Positions 7,297-13,891 of a DNA stretch of 18,848 bases are shown piece by piece; position 1 is the first letter of the stretch, and each line of letters opens with the position of its first letter. The stretch lies in contig URUX01000029.1 in assembly GCA_900551135.1 (NCBI GenBank), positions 1 through 18,848 on the forward strand, in the 5' to 3' direction. The position numbers and the translations under genes are program-made. Below the pieces are notes generated by a model. That model ran no database searches. It was not told the origin of the DNA and saw only the letters and a program-made list of their open reading frames with translations. The DNA comes from an uncultured Clostridium sp. (GTDB lineage Bacteria; Bacillota; Clostridia; Lachnospirales; Lachnospiraceae).

Positions 7297-9069
7297 ATGA
7301 ACCAGATGAAAGAAGATTATGATGATATTTTAAACATGGATTTTGATGCGAAGAATCAGATTCCGTATCTGACTTGGGAGAGTTTTCTGGGATATTACGA
7401 TCGCCCGGTGGAAAAGCTGGACGGAGTATGGGGGTTTACGCCGGATGTGTTTCGGACGTTAACCCGGAAAAAATTATACAGACCTTTCGGAAAGGATAAC
7501 CAGGGAAGAGAAATACCGACAGATTTTGATTTTGCACAGCTGGAAAAGGTGCAGGTTCCGGGATGCTGGAACTGTATCAGTGAGAAATACTGGTATTATG
7601 AGGGCGAAACTGTTTACAGCAGGCACTTTGTTTACGATAAAAATACAGAGGATAAAAAGGTATTTTTGCGGATTGGTGCAGCAAATTATGAGTGCCGGAT
7701 TTGGCTGAACGGAGAATTAGTGGGCAGGCACAGAGGCGGATTTACCCCGTTTTCTGCAGAGATTACCCCATTTTTGCAAAAAGAAAATCATATCATTATT
7801 ACTGTAAATAACCGGAGAGAAAAAGAACAGATTCCGTCTGCCACCTATGACTGGTTTAACTATGGAGGAATCTACCGTTCTGTAGAATTAATTACCGTAC
7901 CAAAAGAATTTATTCAAAACTTTACTGCTGAACTGGTACCGGATGATACCTATCATCATATTCGCTTTACTGCGTGGATGAATGAAAAGAGAGAAGGAGC
8001 TGTCTGCCGTTTTGTGATAAAAGAACTGGGAATTGATACGGAAGCAAAAACGGATGAAACTGGAAAAGCCCAGGTAACGGTAACGGCAAATCCGATTCTG
8101 TGGGACTGTGAAAATCCGTATCTTTATGAGACAGAGGTATCCTGCGGAGCGGACATTGTCACAGACCGGATTGGATTCCGGCAGATTCGGGTTCAGGGAA
8201 CGGACATTTTCTTAAATGGAAAGAAGATTTATTTAAAAGGCGTGTGCTGCCATGAGGAGAGTAAGAATACGGGCCGTATTACGACAGATGAGGAAAGAAT
8301 CCAGATTATCAGGACTGCAAAAGAATTGGGCTGCAATGCCCTTCGTCTGACCCATTATCCTCACAGCCACCGTATGGCCATGCTGGCAGATGAGATGGGA
8401 CTCCTTTTGTGGGAAGAAATCCCGGTATACTGGGCATTGGATTTTAATAATCCGGATACCTATGAAAATGCGGAAAATCAGCTTCGGGAATTGATTGCCA
8501 GAGACAGAAATCGGGCAAGTGTCATCATTTGGAGTGTAGGAAATGAAAATCCAGATACAGAAGACCGGCTGAACTTTATGAGAAAGCTGACGGAGGTCTG
8601 CCGGGAAGTGGACGATACCCGTCTGGTCAGCGCAGCATGTCTGGTGGACATTAATATCATGGAGGTAAAGGACCGGCTCAGCCAGTATGTGGATATTGTG
8701 GCGTTTAACGAGTATTATGGATGGTATTATCGGGATTATAAGGGACTTGAGACGATTCTGAACAATACCAATCTTGGAAAGCCATTGGTGATTACGGAAA
8801 CAGGTGCGGGAGCAAAAGCCGGACATTTTGGCGGAGAGGAGGAACTGTTTACAGAAGAACATCAGGAAAAAGTATATAAAAAGCAGATTGCATATACCGA
8901 TGGAAAGATTCAGGGACTGTTCCCCTGGGTATTGTATGATTTTATTTCTCCAATCCGTATGCATCCATTGCAGGAAGGCAAAAACAGCAAGGGTCTGATA
9001 AATATGGAGAAAAATTATAAAAAGAAAGCATTTTTTGTGCTTCAGGAGTATTATCGCAACAAGATATAG
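7297..9069 (+). CDS. uidA: GH2 beta-glucuronidase
   Basis: A 590-residue glycoside hydrolase family 2 enzyme expected to release glucuronic acid from beta-glucuronides. The start is ATG 7297 with GGAGG at 7283-7287. Domains in order are a sugar-binding jelly roll (about 20-200), an immunoglobulin-like domain (about 205-300) and a TIM barrel (about 305-590). The acid/base is Glu417 (SVGNENPD) and the nucleophile Glu501 (VITETGAG). NEYYGWYY at 471-478 closely matches E. coli UidA. The N-x-K motif (Asn563, Lys565, in GKNSKGLI), which contacts the glucuronate carboxylate, is present and separates this from beta-galactosidases. The segment between WEEIPVYW (372-379) and RELIARD is much shorter than the active-site loop 1 of E. 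coli GUS, so small-glucuronide preference is less likely. No signal peptide is seen, so the enzyme is probably cytoplasmic and depends on uptake. It appears intact although upstream genes of its operon are damaged. Confidence 0.9.
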   Translation: MNQMKEDYDDILNMDFDAKNQIPYLTWESFLGYYDRPVEKLDGVWGFTPDVFRTLTRKKLYRPFGKDNQGREIPTDFDFAQLEKVQVPGCWNCISEKYWYYEGETVYSRHFVYDKNTEDKKVFLRIGAANYECRIWLNGELVGRHRGGFTPFSAEITPFLQKENHIIITVNNRREKEQIPSATYDWFNYGGIYRSVELITVPKEFIQNFTAELVPDDTYHHIRFTAWMNEKREGAVCRFVIKELGIDTEAKTDETGKAQVTVTANPILWDCENPYLYETEVSCGADIVTDRIGFRQIRVQGTDIFLNGKKIYLKGVCCHEESKNTGRITTDEERIQIIRTAKELGCNALRLTHYPHSHRMAMLADEMGLLLWEEIPVYWALDFNNPDTYENAENQLRELIARDRNRASVIIWSVGNENPDTEDRLNFMRKLTEVCREVDDTRLVSAACLVDINIMEVKDRLSQYVDIVAFNEYYGWYYRDYKGLETILNNTNLGKPLVITETGAGAKAGHFGGEEELFTEEHQEKVYKKQIAYTDGKIQGLFPWVLYDFISPIRMHPLQEGKNSKGLINMEKNYKKKAFFVLQEYYRNKI

Positions 9070-9089
9070 GAATCTGACTGAAAAACCGC

Positions 9090-9118
9090 TTGCTATATTT
9101 TTCACATTGGAGTAAAAT
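9090..9118 (+). promoter_or_regulatory. sigma-A promoter for gpmI
   Basis: TTGCTA (9090-9095) and TAAAAT (9113-9118) are separated by 17 bp, 42 nt upstream of the gpmI start. This separates gpmI from the glucuronidase locus. Confidence 0.6.
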
Positions 9119-9160
9119 AATCCCCAAAGAGCCTTATATTTTGAAAGGAGATTATAAATA

Positions 9161-10702
9161 ATGAGCAAGAAACCAACCGTATTAATGATTCTTGATGGAT
9201 ATGGCTTAAATGACAACTGCAGCCACAATGCAGTCTGCGAGGCAAAGACTCCAGTGATGGATCAGCTGATGAAGCAGTATCCTTTTGTACATGGCAATGC
9301 CAGCGGTATGGCAGTAGGACTTCCAGATGGCCAGATGGGCAACTCTGAGGTAGGTCATTTAAATATGGGTGCAGGCCGTATTGTATATCAGGAACTGACC
9401 CGTATTACCAAGTCCATTCAGGATGGCGATTTCTTTGAAATTCCGGCATTTAAAGAGGCAGTTGCAAACTGTAAGAAATATGATTCTTCCCTGCATCTGT
9501 ACGGCCTGGTTTCCGATGGCGGCGTGCACAGTCACATTACCCATATCTATGGTCTGTTAGAGATGGCAAAGAGAGAAGAACTGGATAAGGTTTACGTTCA
9601 CTGCTTCTTAGACGGCCGTGATACACCTCCGGCATCCGGAAAGGATTTCGTGGCTAAATTAGAAGAAAAGATGGCAGAAATCGGAGTAGGAAAAGTTGCA
9701 TCTGTAGCAGGACGTTATTATGCAATGGATCGTGACAAAAACTGGGATCGGGTGCAGAAAGCATACGCTGCCCTGACTAAAGGGGAAGGGGTTCCGGCTG
9801 AGTCTGCAACTGCCGGTATTCAGGCTTCCTATGATCAGGAAAAATATGATGAATTTGTAATGCCTACTGTTGTAATGGAAAATGGCGCTCCGGTAGCGAC
9901 GATTAAGGATCACGATTCTGTTATTTTCTATAACTTCCGTCCTGACAGAGCAAGAGAGATTACCCGTGCATTCTGTGATGATGAATTTACTGGATTTGAC
10001 AGAGAAAAGAAATTAGATCTGGTATATGTATGCTTTACAGATTATGATGAAACCATTGCCAATAAGCTGGTTGCATTCCATAAGGAAAGCATTACCAATA
10101 CGTTTGGCGAGTTTTTAGCCGCTAACAACATGACTCAGGCCAGAATTGCAGAGACAGAAAAGTATGCTCATGTTACCTTTTTCTTTAATGGCGGTATTGA
10201 AGAGCCAAATCCAGGCGAAGATCGTATTTTAGTAAATTCTCCAAAGGAAGTTGCTACTTACGATTTAAAGCCGGAGATGAGTGCTCCGGAAGTATGCAAT
10301 AAGCTGGTTGAGGCAATCAAATCCGGCAAGTATGATGTAATTATCATCAACTTTGCAAATCCGGATATGGTTGGACATACTGGCGTGGAAGCAGCAGCAA
10401 TTCAGGCGATTGAGACAGTGGATGCCTGTGTAGGACGTACCGTAGACGCAGTAAAAGAGATGGGTGGCGTTCTGTTTATCTGTGCGGATCACGGCAACGC
10501 AGAACAGTTAGTGGATTACCAGACTGGCGAGCCATGGACTGCTCATACAACCAATCCGGTTCCGTTTATCCTGGTAAACGCAGATCCTGCATATAAGCTG
10601 AGAGAAGGCGGATGCCTGGCAGACATTGCTCCTACTTTAATTGAATTAATGGGACTGGAGCAGCCAAAAGAAATGACAGGAAAGTCTTTATTAGTAAAAT
10701 AA
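9161..10702 (+). CDS. gpmI: 2,3-bisphosphoglycerate-independent phosphoglycerate mutase
   Basis: Interconverts 3- and 2-phosphoglycerate in glycolysis, using manganese and a phosphoserine intermediate. The ATG at 9161 follows AAAGGAG with about 10 nt spacing. The length, 513 residues, is normal. The phosphatase domain starts with metal ligand Asp12 (MILDGYG), and the nucleophile is Ser62 in GNSEVGHLNMGAGR. The inserted phosphotransferase domain (about 80-310) has HCFLDGRDTPP, NFRPDRAREI and FTDYDE. The phosphatase domain resumes with NFANPDMVGHTG and CADHGNAEQ, which supply the second set of Asp and His ligands. It has its own promoter, no other glycolytic genes adjoin it, and nothing looks unusual. 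Confidence 0.98.
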   Translation: MSKKPTVLMILDGYGLNDNCSHNAVCEAKTPVMDQLMKQYPFVHGNASGMAVGLPDGQMGNSEVGHLNMGAGRIVYQELTRITKSIQDGDFFEIPAFKEAVANCKKYDSSLHLYGLVSDGGVHSHITHIYGLLEMAKREELDKVYVHCFLDGRDTPPASGKDFVAKLEEKMAEIGVGKVASVAGRYYAMDRDKNWDRVQKAYAALTKGEGVPAESATAGIQASYDQEKYDEFVMPTVVMENGAPVATIKDHDSVIFYNFRPDRAREITRAFCDDEFTGFDREKKLDLVYVCFTDYDETIANKLVAFHKESITNTFGEFLAANNMTQARIAETEKYAHVTFFFNGGIEEPNPGEDRILVNSPKEVATYDLKPEMSAPEVCNKLVEAIKSGKYDVIIINFANPDMVGHTGVEAAAIQAIETVDACVGRTVDAVKEMGGVLFICADHGNAEQLVDYQTGEPWTAHTTNPVPFILVNADPAYKLREGGCLADIAPTLIELMGLEQPKEMTGKSLLVK

Positions 10703-10743
10703 TAGAGCGGTCCGGAATCGCTACAAAATAATAATCAAATAAC

Positions 10744-10830
10744 AAGAGGGAGCTCGTGAAGCGGGCTGAGAGGAAGTCATCAACTTCGACCTGTAGAACC
10801 TGATTTGGGTAATTCCAACGTAGGGAGAGA
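10744..10830 (+). promoter_or_regulatory. TPP riboswitch (THI element) aptamer
   Basis: The conserved THI-box landmarks occur in order. A hairpin AGCTCG-TGAAG-CGGGCT (10751-10767) is followed by the pyrimidine-sensing CTGAGA, and an extra GAAG/CTTC hairpin comes next. ACCTG and then GAACCTGATTTGGGTAATTCC form the pyrophosphate-sensing arm, and CGTAGGGAGA closes the element. It lies about 115 nt upstream of thiC and is followed by a terminator, so thiamine pyrophosphate should turn the operon off. The outer limits are approximate because I could not place the closing P1 helix exactly. Confidence 0.95.
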
Positions 10831-10864
10831 ATGCAATAAGCCAATGCTGTATTGGTGGATTTTA

Positions 10865-10897
10865 GGCTCATATCCTTGCGGGGGTATGGGCCTTTTT
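10865..10897 (+). terminator. expression-platform terminator of the TPP riboswitch
   Basis: GGCTCATATCC (10865-10875) pairs with GGGTATGGGCC (10882-10892) over 11 bp including two G-U pairs, with a 6-nt loop, followed by five T residues (10893-10897). It lies between the aptamer and the thiC start. A separate CCAAT/ATTGG hairpin (10841-10855) sits between aptamer and terminator and may take part in switching. Confidence 0.8.
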
Positions 10898-10945
10898 CTT
10901 CACAGGCAGCGGAAAGCGGGTATCCCTCAAAAAGGAGGACAAGCG

Positions 10946-12253
10946 GTGAACTACACAACACAGATGGATGCTGCCAGAAAAGGAATTTTGACAAAAGAAA
11001 TGAAGCTGGTAGCCAAAAAAGAGCAGTTTGATGAGAGGAAATTAATGGGATTAGTGGCACAGGGGAAGATTGCAATCCCTGCCAATAGAAACCATACCTG
11101 CTTAAATCCCAATGGCATTGGCTCTATGCTGAAAACCAAGATTAATGTAAATCTCGGTACTTCCAGGGATTGTAAGGACTTGGATATGGAACTTCAAAAG
11201 GTGAAGGATGCCGTGGAATTAGGAGCAGAATCGATTATGGATTTGAGTTCCTTTGGAGATACCCAGACCTTCCGGCGTAAACTGACAGCAGAATGTCCGG
11301 CGATCATTGGTACGGTACCGATTTACGATGCAGTCGTTTACTATCACAAAGCTTTAAAAGAGATTACCTCCAGAGAGTGGATTGACATTGTACGGATGCA
11401 TGCAGAAGACGGCGTGGATTTTATGACCATCCATGCAGGAATTAATAAAATGACTGCAAAACGGTTTAAAGAGGCGAAACGTCTTACCAATATTGTATCC
11501 AGAGGCGGTTCTATTATTTTTGCCTGGATGGAAATGACGGGATGTGAAAATCCATTTTATGAATATTACGATGAAGTGCTGGATATTTGTCGGGAATATG
11601 ATGTAACGATGAGTTTGGGGGATGCCTGCCGTCCTGGCTGTATTGAAGATGCTTCCGATATTTCCCAAATTGAGGAATTGGTAACCCTGGGAGAACTGAC
11701 CAGGAGGGCCTGGGAAAAGGATGTACAGGTAATTGTAGAAGGACCAGGCCACATGCCGTTAAATCAGATTAAGGCAAATATGGAAATACAAAACACCATC
11801 TGTAAAGGAGCGCCTTTCTACGTTCTGGGCCCGCTGGTAACGGATGTGGCTCCGGGATATGATCATATTACGGCAGCTATTGGCGGGGCAGTTGCCGCAG
11901 CTTATGGAGCAGCCTTTTTGTGCTATGTAACACCGGCAGAACATCTGCGTCTTCCAGATGTAAATGATGTAAAAGAAGGGATTATTGCCTCCCGGATTGC
12001 AGCACATGCAGCGGATCTTGCAAAGGGAGTGAAAGGCGCAGCAGACTGGGATCATGAGATGAGTATGGCAAGAAAGAAACTGGACTGGGAAAAAATGTTT
12101 GAGTTATCCATAGATCCGGAAAAGGCAAGAGCATATCGCGCGTCTGCCAAACCAGAGAAAGAAGATACCTGTTCCATGTGCGGAAATTTCTGTGCAGTTA
12201 AAAATATGAACCGGATTTTAGATGGTGAAATTGTAAATATTTACGAAGAGTAA
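10946..12253 (+). CDS. thiC: phosphomethylpyrimidine synthase ThiC, short form
   Basis: A radical-SAM-type enzyme that rearranges aminoimidazole ribotide to HMP phosphate, the pyrimidine half of thiamine. I chose the GTG at 10946, 7 nt after AAAGGAGG (10931-10938); the frame continues upstream only through the riboswitch and terminator. The resulting 435 residues match the short clostridial/archaeal form, which lacks the N-terminal extension of the roughly 600-residue enzymes. Motifs include NRNHTCLNPNGIG, GTSRD, DLSSFGDT, TIHAGI, SLGDACRPGC and VEGPGHMP, followed by the zinc-site region with GPLVTDVAPGYDH. The C-terminal cluster motif is CSMCGNFC, spaced C-x2-C-x3-C, one residue shorter than the C-x2-C-x4-C of E. 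coli ThiC. It is expressed under the TPP riboswitch and probably co-transcribed with thiW. Confidence 0.96.
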   Translation: MNYTTQMDAARKGILTKEMKLVAKKEQFDERKLMGLVAQGKIAIPANRNHTCLNPNGIGSMLKTKINVNLGTSRDCKDLDMELQKVKDAVELGAESIMDLSSFGDTQTFRRKLTAECPAIIGTVPIYDAVVYYHKALKEITSREWIDIVRMHAEDGVDFMTIHAGINKMTAKRFKEAKRLTNIVSRGGSIIFAWMEMTGCENPFYEYYDEVLDICREYDVTMSLGDACRPGCIEDASDISQIEELVTLGELTRRAWEKDVQVIVEGPGHMPLNQIKANMEIQNTICKGAPFYVLGPLVTDVAPGYDHITAAIGGAVAAAYGAAFLCYVTPAEHLRLPDVNDVKEGIIASRIAAHAADLAKGVKGAADWDHEMSMARKKLDWEKMFELSIDPEKARAYRASAKPEKEDTCSMCGNFCAVKNMNRILDGEIVNIYEE

Positions 12254-12278
12254 AAAACAGAAAATGGAGGAAATAAAA

Positions 12279-12788
12279 ATGAAGATAAATATAAAGAAAC
12301 TGGCAGTCAGCGCAATGCTGGCAGCGGTGGCAGTGTCCATGTCCGGATTTGCGATTCCGATCGGAGCCTCCAAATGCTTTCCAATCCAGCATTTGTGCAA
12401 TGTGATTGCAGGAGTCTTTCTGGGCCCCTGGTATGGAGTTGCAATGGCATTCACCACATCCCTGATTCGAAATCTGATTGGAACCGGAAGCCTGCTGGCG
12501 TTTCCGGGAAGCATGGTAGGAGCGTATTTGTGCGGACTGCTTTACCAGAAAAGTGGAAAGCTGGCAGCAGCCTATGTAGGCGAGGTAGTTGGAACTGGAC
12601 TGTTAGGAGGAATTCTTTGCTATCCCGTTGCTGAGTTTTTAATGGGAAAAGAGGCAGCATTATTTATGTACGTAATGCCATTTTTTATGAGTACCATGTG
12701 CGGTACGATTATTGCTGCGGTACTCATTGGCATTATGGAAAAATCCAGGGTATTTTCTTATTTTAATCAGCTGCTGGCAGCTAAATAA
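12279..12788 (+). CDS. thiW: ThiW, thiazole-precursor uptake S component
   Basis: A small membrane protein of the ECF-transporter substrate-binding type, thought to import the thiamine thiazole precursor hydroxyethylthiazole. I chose ATG 12279: GGAGG at 12266-12270 is 8 nt away, while the in-frame ATG at 12264 overlaps that Shine-Dalgarno. The 169 residues form about five or six helices. The GASKCFPIQHLCNV segment and the stretch RNLIGTGSLLAFPGSM are the strongest ThiW signatures. It lies 25 nt after thiC and shares its riboswitch. With ThiC making the pyrimidine and ThiW importing the thiazole, the organism may lack full thiazole synthesis. That is inference, since other thi genes may lie elsewhere. 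Confidence 0.9.
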   Translation: MKINIKKLAVSAMLAAVAVSMSGFAIPIGASKCFPIQHLCNVIAGVFLGPWYGVAMAFTTSLIRNLIGTGSLLAFPGSMVGAYLCGLLYQKSGKLAAAYVGEVVGTGLLGGILCYPVAEFLMGKEAALFMYVMPFFMSTMCGTIIAAVLIGIMEKSRVFSYFNQLLAAK

Positions 12789-12791
12789 TAG

Positions 12792-13133
12792 TTATTGAGC
12801 CACAATGGTGACGATCATTTTGTTTGGAAGACAGGCAATGGTATCGCCGTTGTGGCTTTTTTTGCCCTGTTTCACACAGACTTTATCGGGACAGGAAGCA
12901 GAGTCGCACCATACCTCACCATTTCGTACAATCAGTTTGTTATAGCAGCCGTTCTTTCCAGTTACGGTAAGTTCGGTATCTTCATCTAAATCGAGGGAAG
13001 CAGTTACCGTTCCGTCTACCGAAACCCGAGCAACAGCAGCAGGGGCAGAATGCAGAATTTTTTGGCTGGCAGACCAGATAACCGCAGTAAAAACCAGGCC
13101 TGCAACCAGAATAAGTTCTCGTTTATATTTCAT
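12792..13133 (-). CDS. NusG domain II-containing membrane-anchored protein
   Basis: A 113-residue protein with an N-terminal signal anchor (about 7-22) and an external NusG-domain-II fold. Its Cys-rich end is typical of the family: Cys76, Cys81 and Cys86 in WCDSASCPDKVCVKQG, then Cys101 in ACLPNKMIV. It is not a transcription factor; only the fold is shared with NusG. Homologues are usually found next to Gx transporters and FMN-transferase or RNF-type redox genes, which suggests a role in envelope redox or cofactor biology that is not established. The start is ATG 13133 with an AGGAG about 10 nt upstream. Its 3' end is convergent with thiW, only 3 nt from the thiW stop, and its last codons contain the probable thiW terminator. 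It diverges from the Gx transporter gene. Confidence 0.88.
   Translation of the reverse strand: MKYKRELILVAGLVFTAVIWSASQKILHSAPAAVARVSVDGTVTASLDLDEDTELTVTGKNGCYNKLIVRNGEVWCDSASCPDKVCVKQGKKSHNGDTIACLPNKMIVTIVAQ
12798..12863 (+). terminator. probable thiC-thiW terminator inside the convergent gene
   Basis: AGCCACAA (12798-12805) pairs perfectly with TTGTGGCT (12850-12857). An inner CGAT/ATCG pairing shortens the long loop, and seven T residues end the repeat (12857-12863). It starts 10 nt after the thiW stop and lies wholly within the coding region of the opposite-strand NusG-II gene. The loop is long, so efficiency is uncertain. Confidence 0.55.
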
Positions 13134-13164
13134 GTAGGGTCATCTCCTGAAATGTAGTGTTCCT

Positions 13165-13194
13165 ATTTTACCACAGGCACAGGGAAAGATGCAA
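13165..13194 (-). promoter_or_regulatory. promoter of the NusG domain II gene
   Basis: On the minus strand TTGCAT (13194-13189) and TAAAAT (13170-13165) are 18 bp apart, with a TGG extended -10. It stands about 30 nt before the ATG at 13133, back to back with the promoter of the Gx transporter. Confidence 0.65.
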
Positions 13195-13206
13195 GCAATC
13201 CGCAGA

Positions 13207-13235
13207 TTGAAAAGAGCCGGTTCCTGTGCTAGAAT
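13207..13235 (+). promoter_or_regulatory. promoter of the Gx transporter gene
   Basis: TTGAAA (13207-13212) and TAGAAT (13230-13235) are 17 bp apart, with TGC just before the -10 (extended -10). It diverges from the neighbouring minus-strand promoter, with 12 bp between the two -35 boxes. Confidence 0.7.
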
Positions 13236-13280
13236 GAAATGAAGCAAAACAGTTTTTAAAATGAAAAGGAGTTTATGAGA

Positions 13281-13784
13281 ATGCCCGCATCAAAAAAGGT
13301 AGCGCTATATGGAATTTTAATTTCCCTGGCGTTTATTTTCAGCTATATTGAGTCGGTGTTTCCCATACATCTGATGGTTCCTGGAATTAAGCTGGGACTG
13401 GCAAATCTGGTATCTGTGGTAGGGCTTTATACTATAGGTACACTGGGAACCATAGGTATCAGCCTGATTCGGATTGTATTATCCAGTCTGTTATTTGGAG
13501 CAGGATTTTCGTCTATGTTTTATGGTCTGGTCGGTGGAATGCTAAGTCTTGCTGTTATGATTTTATGCAAAAAATATCATTTGTTCAGCACTGTGGGAGT
13601 CAGCATTTTGGGCGGGGCGGCCCACAATCTCGGCCAGCTTATGGTGGCAGCAGTAATTTTGGATGGATCTGTATTTGTATATTTCCCGGCGCTTCTGATT
13701 GCCGGTACGGCAGCCGGGGCATGTATTGGTATTCTGGGTGGAATTATTACCGGACGGATTCAGAAATATGTAACAAAATTATAG
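13281..13784 (+). CDS. Gx transporter family membrane protein
   Basis: A hydrophobic protein with about five helices, long annotated as heptaprenyl diphosphate synthase component I and now as Gx transporter family, with folds like ECF substrate-binding components. AAGGAG at 13266-13271 is 9 nt from ATG 13281 but 3 nt from the in-frame ATG 13275, so I prefer 13281 (167 residues); 13275 is possible. Recognisable segments are SYIESVFP, MVPGIKLGLANLVSV, LIRIVLSSLLFGAGF and GGAAHNLGQL, the last holding the conserved His-Asn. The substrate is unknown. It is paired, but divergently, with the NusG-II gene. No polyprenyl synthase gene is adjacent, so a direct role in prenyl chain synthesis is not supported here. 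Confidence 0.88.
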   Translation: MPASKKVALYGILISLAFIFSYIESVFPIHLMVPGIKLGLANLVSVVGLYTIGTLGTIGISLIRIVLSSLLFGAGFSSMFYGLVGGMLSLAVMILCKKYHLFSTVGVSILGGAAHNLGQLMVAAVILDGSVFVYFPALLIAGTAAGACIGILGGIITGRIQKYVTKL

Positions 13785-13804
13785 GGGAACCAGGAGAAAA
13801 TACA

Positions 13805-13833
13805 TTGTGTTCTATCGGGAAAGTAGTTATAAT
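13805..13833 (+). promoter_or_regulatory. promoter of galT
   Basis: TTGTGT (13805-13810) and TATAAT (13828-13833) are separated by 17 bp. The -10 matches consensus. It lies about 58 nt before the galT start and just after the Gx transporter stop. Confidence 0.72.
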
Positions 13834-13891
13834 AGTATCATAAGTTTGGGCAGAACAGATGCCTGCAATTAAAAAACCAGGAGGAAATACC

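Noticed and set aside
8233..9228. Long open frame of 331 codons on the minus strand opposite the glucuronidase
   Set aside because: It is antisense to a gene with clear catalytic motifs, its translation is a Cys/Phe/His-rich jumble with no domain, and it extends across the gpmI start. It reflects codon bias of the sense gene.
10703..10724. Possible gpmI terminator hairpin AGCG...CGCT
   Set aside because: Only four pairs with no T run, so it is too weak to call.
10805..10945. N-terminal extension of ThiC from a TTG at 10805
   Set aside because: This stretch is the riboswitch aptamer end and its terminator. AAAGGAGG precedes the GTG at 10946.
11354..12055. Minus-strand frames opposite thiC
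   Set aside because: They are antisense to a highly conserved gene, with no start signal or domain.
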